From assembly GCF_040802235.1 (NCBI RefSeq), contig NC_133157.1:32257501-32321500 (forward strand): a stretch of DNA of 64,000 nucleotides, in the 5' to 3' direction. Source of the DNA: Manis javanica (lineage: Eukaryota > Chordata > Mammalia > Pholidota > Manidae). The number at the start of each line of letters is the position of its first letter. Position 1 is the first letter of the stretch. The position numbers and the translations under genes were made by a program. Below, piece by piece: positions 60,390 through 64,000 of this stretch. Under the pieces are notes generated by a model. It ran no database searches and was not told the origin of the DNA. It saw only the letters and a list, made by a program, of their open reading frames with translations.

Positions 60390-62335
60390 AAAGTTGTAGA
60401 ATACAAAATAATATACAGAAATATGCATTTCTATACACTAATAAACTATCAGAGACATTAAGGAAAAAGTCCCATTCAAATTGTAGTAAAAAAAGTATAC
60501 CTAGGAATTAGGTATTTAAGCAAGGAGGTGAAAGACCTCTACACAAAAAACCATAAGGCATTGATGAAAGAAATTGAAGAAGTCACAAATAAATGGAAAG
60601 ATAACTCTGTGTTCATTGTTCATGGATTGGAAGAATTAATGTTGTTAAAATGTCCTCACTACCCAAAGCAGTCTACAGATTTAATTCAGTTCCTATCAAA
60701 ATTCAAATGGCAGTTTTCACAGAAATAGAATAGACAGTTCTGCAATTCTTACAGAAACACGAAAGAGCCCAGATAACCAAAGCAGTCTTGAGAAAGATCA
60801 AAGCTGGAGATACCACGCTCCCTGATTTCAAATTATGTTACAAAGCTGTAGTAGTCAAAATGGTATGGTTGGCATAAAAGCAGACTCATAGATCGATGGC
60901 TCAGAAGAGAAAGCCCAAAAATAAGCCAATGCATAAATGCGTTACAACAATATGCATTTATTTACTACAAAGGAGCCAAGAATATAATATGGGGAAAGGA
61001 CTGTTTCTTCAATCAAATGGTTCTGGGAAAACTGGACCACTCTCTTATACCATACACAAACATTAATGCAAAATGAATTGAAGACTTGAATATAAGACCT
61101 AAAACCACAAAACTAGAAGAAAACATAGGTGATAAGCTTTTTGATGTTGGTCTCAGCAGTGGTTTTTTGGATTTGACACCAGAAGCAAAGGCAACCAAAG
61201 GAAAATTAAACAAGTGGGACCATATCAAACTAAAAAGCTTCTTCACAGCAAAGGAAGCCAACAACAAAATGAAAAGGCAGCCTACTGAATGGGAGAAAAT
61301 GTTTGCAAGTCATATATCAGATAAGGGGCTAATATAAAAAATGTATAAAAAATTGATACAACTCATAGCAAAAAAACCCAATCCAATTTAAAAATGGGCA
61401 GAGGATCTGAATACACATTCTCCAAAGAATACATAGAGATGGCCAACAGGCACATGAAAAGATGCTCCACATCACTAATCAGGGAAATGCAAATCAAAAC
61501 CACAATGAGATACTGCTTCATACTTGTTAGAAGGGCTATTAAAAAGAAAAATAAGTATATAGAGAAAGGGAACCCTTGTGCACTGTTGGTGGGAATATAA
61601 AGTAATGCAGTCACTATGGAAAACTGGAGTTTCCTCAAAAAATTTAAACATTTACCATATGATTCAGCAATTCCACATCTGGGTAATTATCCAAAGAAAA
61701 TGAAAACATGAACTTAAGAAGATATATGCACCTCCATGTTCACTGCAGCATTATTTACAATAGCCAAGATACGGAAACAACCTAAGTGTCTTTGATGGAT
61801 GAATGGGTAAAGAAAGTGTGGTGTGTATATATACAATGGAATATTTTCAGCTGCAAAAAAGAAGGAAATTTTGCTATTTGCAACAATATGGATAGACCTC
61901 AGGGCATTAATTCTAAATGAAGTCAGTCAGGCAGATAAAGACAAATACCACATGATCTCACTTAACATGTGGAATCTAAAAACAGCAAAGCAAGCTCATG
62001 GATACAGAGAGCAGAAAGGTGGTTGGAAGAGGTGTGGGGTAATATGGGTGAAGGGGCTCAAAAGGCACAAACTTTCGATTATAAAATAAATCCTGGGGGT
62101 GTAATATATAGTATGCTGACTATAGTTAATAATACTGTGTTGCATATTTGAATGTTTCTAAGAAAAAAGATCTTAAAAGTTCTCACCACAAGAAGAAAAA
62201 TTGTAACTACATATGGTGATATGTTAACTAGACTGACTGTGATCATTATGTGATCTACACTAATACTGAATTATGTTGTGTACATCTGAAACTAATGTTA
62301 CATGTCAGTATACCTCAGTAAAGTCTGTGTGTATG
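60390..62335 (+). repeat. Old L1 (sense), RT to 3' UTR
   Basis: About 1.9 kb of sense L1M: ORF2 remnants at 60528-60728 (KDLYTKNHKALMKEIEE), 61086-61337 (LNKWDHIKLKSFFTAKEA), 61394-61600 and 61823-62089, then a 3' UTR ending 'catgtcagtatacctcagta' plus aag. It lies in XPA intron 2 in the gene's own orientation. Many frameshifts; no coding capacity. Confidence 0.85.
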
Positions 62336-62449
62336 TACACAAGTATGCATTTATTTCCCTGCTTTGTCCACAAAAGGGCCACTATGAAGCAAAGATAGCC
62401 TAGTAGCAATGAGCACATCTGGTGTCCAGATCTTGGACTCTGATACTAT

Positions 62450-62700
62450 TGCCCATTAAAGGGAACCAGGGCCCTTCAGAGAAATAGCTGATGCCAGGAT
62501 TGGGGCAGGATGGCTACAGGATGAGCTTGGAACATCTTGTAATGCCAGAAAATAATGTTCAAAAAATGATAGAAGTGTGTTACAGGGACATAGGAGCCAC
62601 CATGAAGGGGCTCCCACTGGCCAAATCTGAGGCAGTCTGAGTACCAAAGTAATTAAAAACACCAATGATACTTACTTTCTACTGCATTTCACCTTTGTTT
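62450..62700. repeat. Possible ancient repeat, unclassified
   Basis: Phrases such as 'cccttcagagaaatagctga', 'gacataggagccaccatgaa' and 'cactggccaaatctgaggca' read like an old dispersed repeat also seen elsewhere in mammalian introns; family not named. 62700-63640 has nothing I can identify. Confidence 0.35.
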
Positions 62701-63639
62701 TCCTTTGGCAGCGGTGACAAGTCAGATCATCTCAATGAATATTTGCTGTTTTCTTAACATAGGACACAGTATATCTTTTAAAGAGAAAAATCAAGATGAT
62801 TGTTTTCCCTATGCAATTAACTCCCCTCTTTTCCGCCTTATTTTCTGTGTTTTGCAATGACCAACTTGCTCCTAGAAGTTTCTTTGGAAGCCAGTGTACT
62901 CTCCCCTTGTCAGGTCAGATAAGGGACTAAGCTTAACACACTAAGCAGGCCTTTCTTGTTAGTGGCTGGCTGAAACGAAATGCATAGCTATATTAGCACT
63001 CACTCCTTTCATCACATTCCCACCCCTTCTGCTGCTTTTTATCCACCCCTTCTAACCTTAGCCAAGGTCTTTTTTATCTACCTTCAAGGCTTACCTGGAT
63101 TTTAGGCTCAACACTTAAATGACTCCCTAAACAATAAACATCTTATGGGAGACACACATTCTGTGCTGTGACGGCTCTTTAATTCCTCTTCCCCTAGAAC
63201 AAGGATAAGCACTACCTGAAATGTTACTTTTTAATAAATAAATAATGGCTGCATTTATTAAGCAGTGTGGTGCAGACTAGTAGCAGCACACCCAAATCTG
63301 TTCTTCCGTGCTCTTACAGTGAACAAGCTGTAACTAGGTACATGGTCATCCAGCTAGAAATTACATTTCTCAGCCTCTAACTCAGTTCTCCCCAGGGGAA
63401 AATGAGTGGCAGGGATGTGTACCTTTCCTTCTGGTCCTAAAGACCCTGGGCATGATGCCTTCATACTGTTTCCCTTCCCTCCAAGCTGGGGCACAGAGGG
63501 CCCATGGCCCTGCTAATGCCTGTGCTGGTGGGCTCTGTGATGCAGGGAGGATGGCAATGTGGGTCCCTGAATTTCTGTGAGGAGCATGACTGCCCTACAA
63601 GCCTGGATTGCTTACCTTGTCATGCAACAACAACAATGA

Positions 63640-63810
63640 ATTATATGCCACTGAGAAATTAAGAGTCCATGAGTCTATATAAATAGTAGATATATGAGTA
63701 ATGAGTGAGTGAGGGAGAGTGCAGTCTCTTGCTTACAGTAGACTGCCAGTTTCCAAATGGTAAATTTAAAGGAGTGATGGAGTTGAAAAATCATCATTAT
63801 GTACATTTAA
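63640..63810 (+). repeat. Unclassified ancient repeat, copy B
   Basis: Matches 23580-23740 in order and orientation: a 'gagtctatataaatagtaga' start, 'cttgcttacagtagactgcc', 'gagtgatggagttgaaaaat' plus catcatt. Non-coding. Confidence 0.45.
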
Positions 63811-64000
63811 AATTTCCTATTATGAATATTTAAAACTAGGAAAATGTGTGCATATTTAATGGCTTTTGACTAATGTTATGCAGTTTCTCTCCATTCTAAT
63901 ACATTCTGGTAATCAGTATTTTGAAGATACCACTTTGTCTATATTTTTAGGTTTTCTTTTGTCTATTACTATGATCCTCTTATATTTTATAAAGAAGGGT

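Larger units (their letters stand above)
57661..64000 (+). other. XPA: XPA intron 2, partial
   Basis: From the strong donor GTAAAG onward, no zinc-finger-coding exon was found in three + frames. 57661-59180 is mostly unassigned; the rest is repeat-rich (MER5-like, L1). I infer that the whole remaining window is intron 2. Confidence 0.75.

Noticed and set aside
57661..64000. Search for XPA exon 3 (C4 zinc finger)
   Set aside because: No segment with the expected Cys-x2-Cys zinc-finger coding pattern and splice sites was found; I conclude that it lies beyond the window.

Overview
This is mammalian nuclear DNA: split genes with GT/AG introns, ancient mammal-wide repeats (MIR, L2, MLT1, MER5-like, old L1) and younger L1 copies. 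The only host gene I can support is the 5' end of XPA (DNA-damage recognition scaffold of nucleotide excision repair), on the + strand at the right side: CpG-island promoter about 53.9-54.1 kb, exon 1 at 54114-54282, exon 2 at 57550-57660; later exons lie beyond the window. The 54 kb upstream of XPA look intergenic; in human this side faces FOXE1 across a long gene desert, which is consistent but not proven here.

The species is not directly stated by the sequence. I see no lineage-specific SINE (no Alu, carnivore CAN-SINE, ruminant Bov-tA or rodent B1/B2) anywhere in 64 kb, while several L1 copies share one 3' UTR type. That combination fits a SINE-poor laurasiatherian such as a pangolin (inference, moderate confidence).

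Layout. 0-5.9 kb: old L1 fragment, MLT1 LTR, a 3 x 40 bp minisatellite, MIRs. 6.0-11.2 kb: a long minus-strand L1 lacking ORF1 and carrying a foreign insert of about 140 bp. 11.2-34.4 kb: mostly unique or ancient-repeat DNA with MIR, L2 and old L1 pieces, a short TSD-flanked L1 at 15.4-15.8 kb and a gene-less GC-rich patch at 32.3-32.7 kb. 34.4-36.4 kb: older minus-strand L1. 36.5-44.3 kb: the most interesting locus, a nearly full-length minus-strand L1 (intact ORF1, broken ORF2) followed without a break, on the same strand, by a retroviral env-derived segment ending in its own AATAAA and A tail; a candidate target-site duplication brackets the pair, suggesting one composite retrotransposon. 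44.3-53.8 kb: old L1, L2, MIR, MER5-like MITEs, and two related LTRs in opposite orientation, one solo with a perfect 5-bp TSD, the other nested at the exact 5' junction of a truncated L1. 53.9-64 kb: XPA promoter and exons 1-2; introns dominated by old L1, with a Tigger-like MITE inside one of them.

No rRNA or tRNA genes, CRISPR arrays or bacterial-type operons were found.
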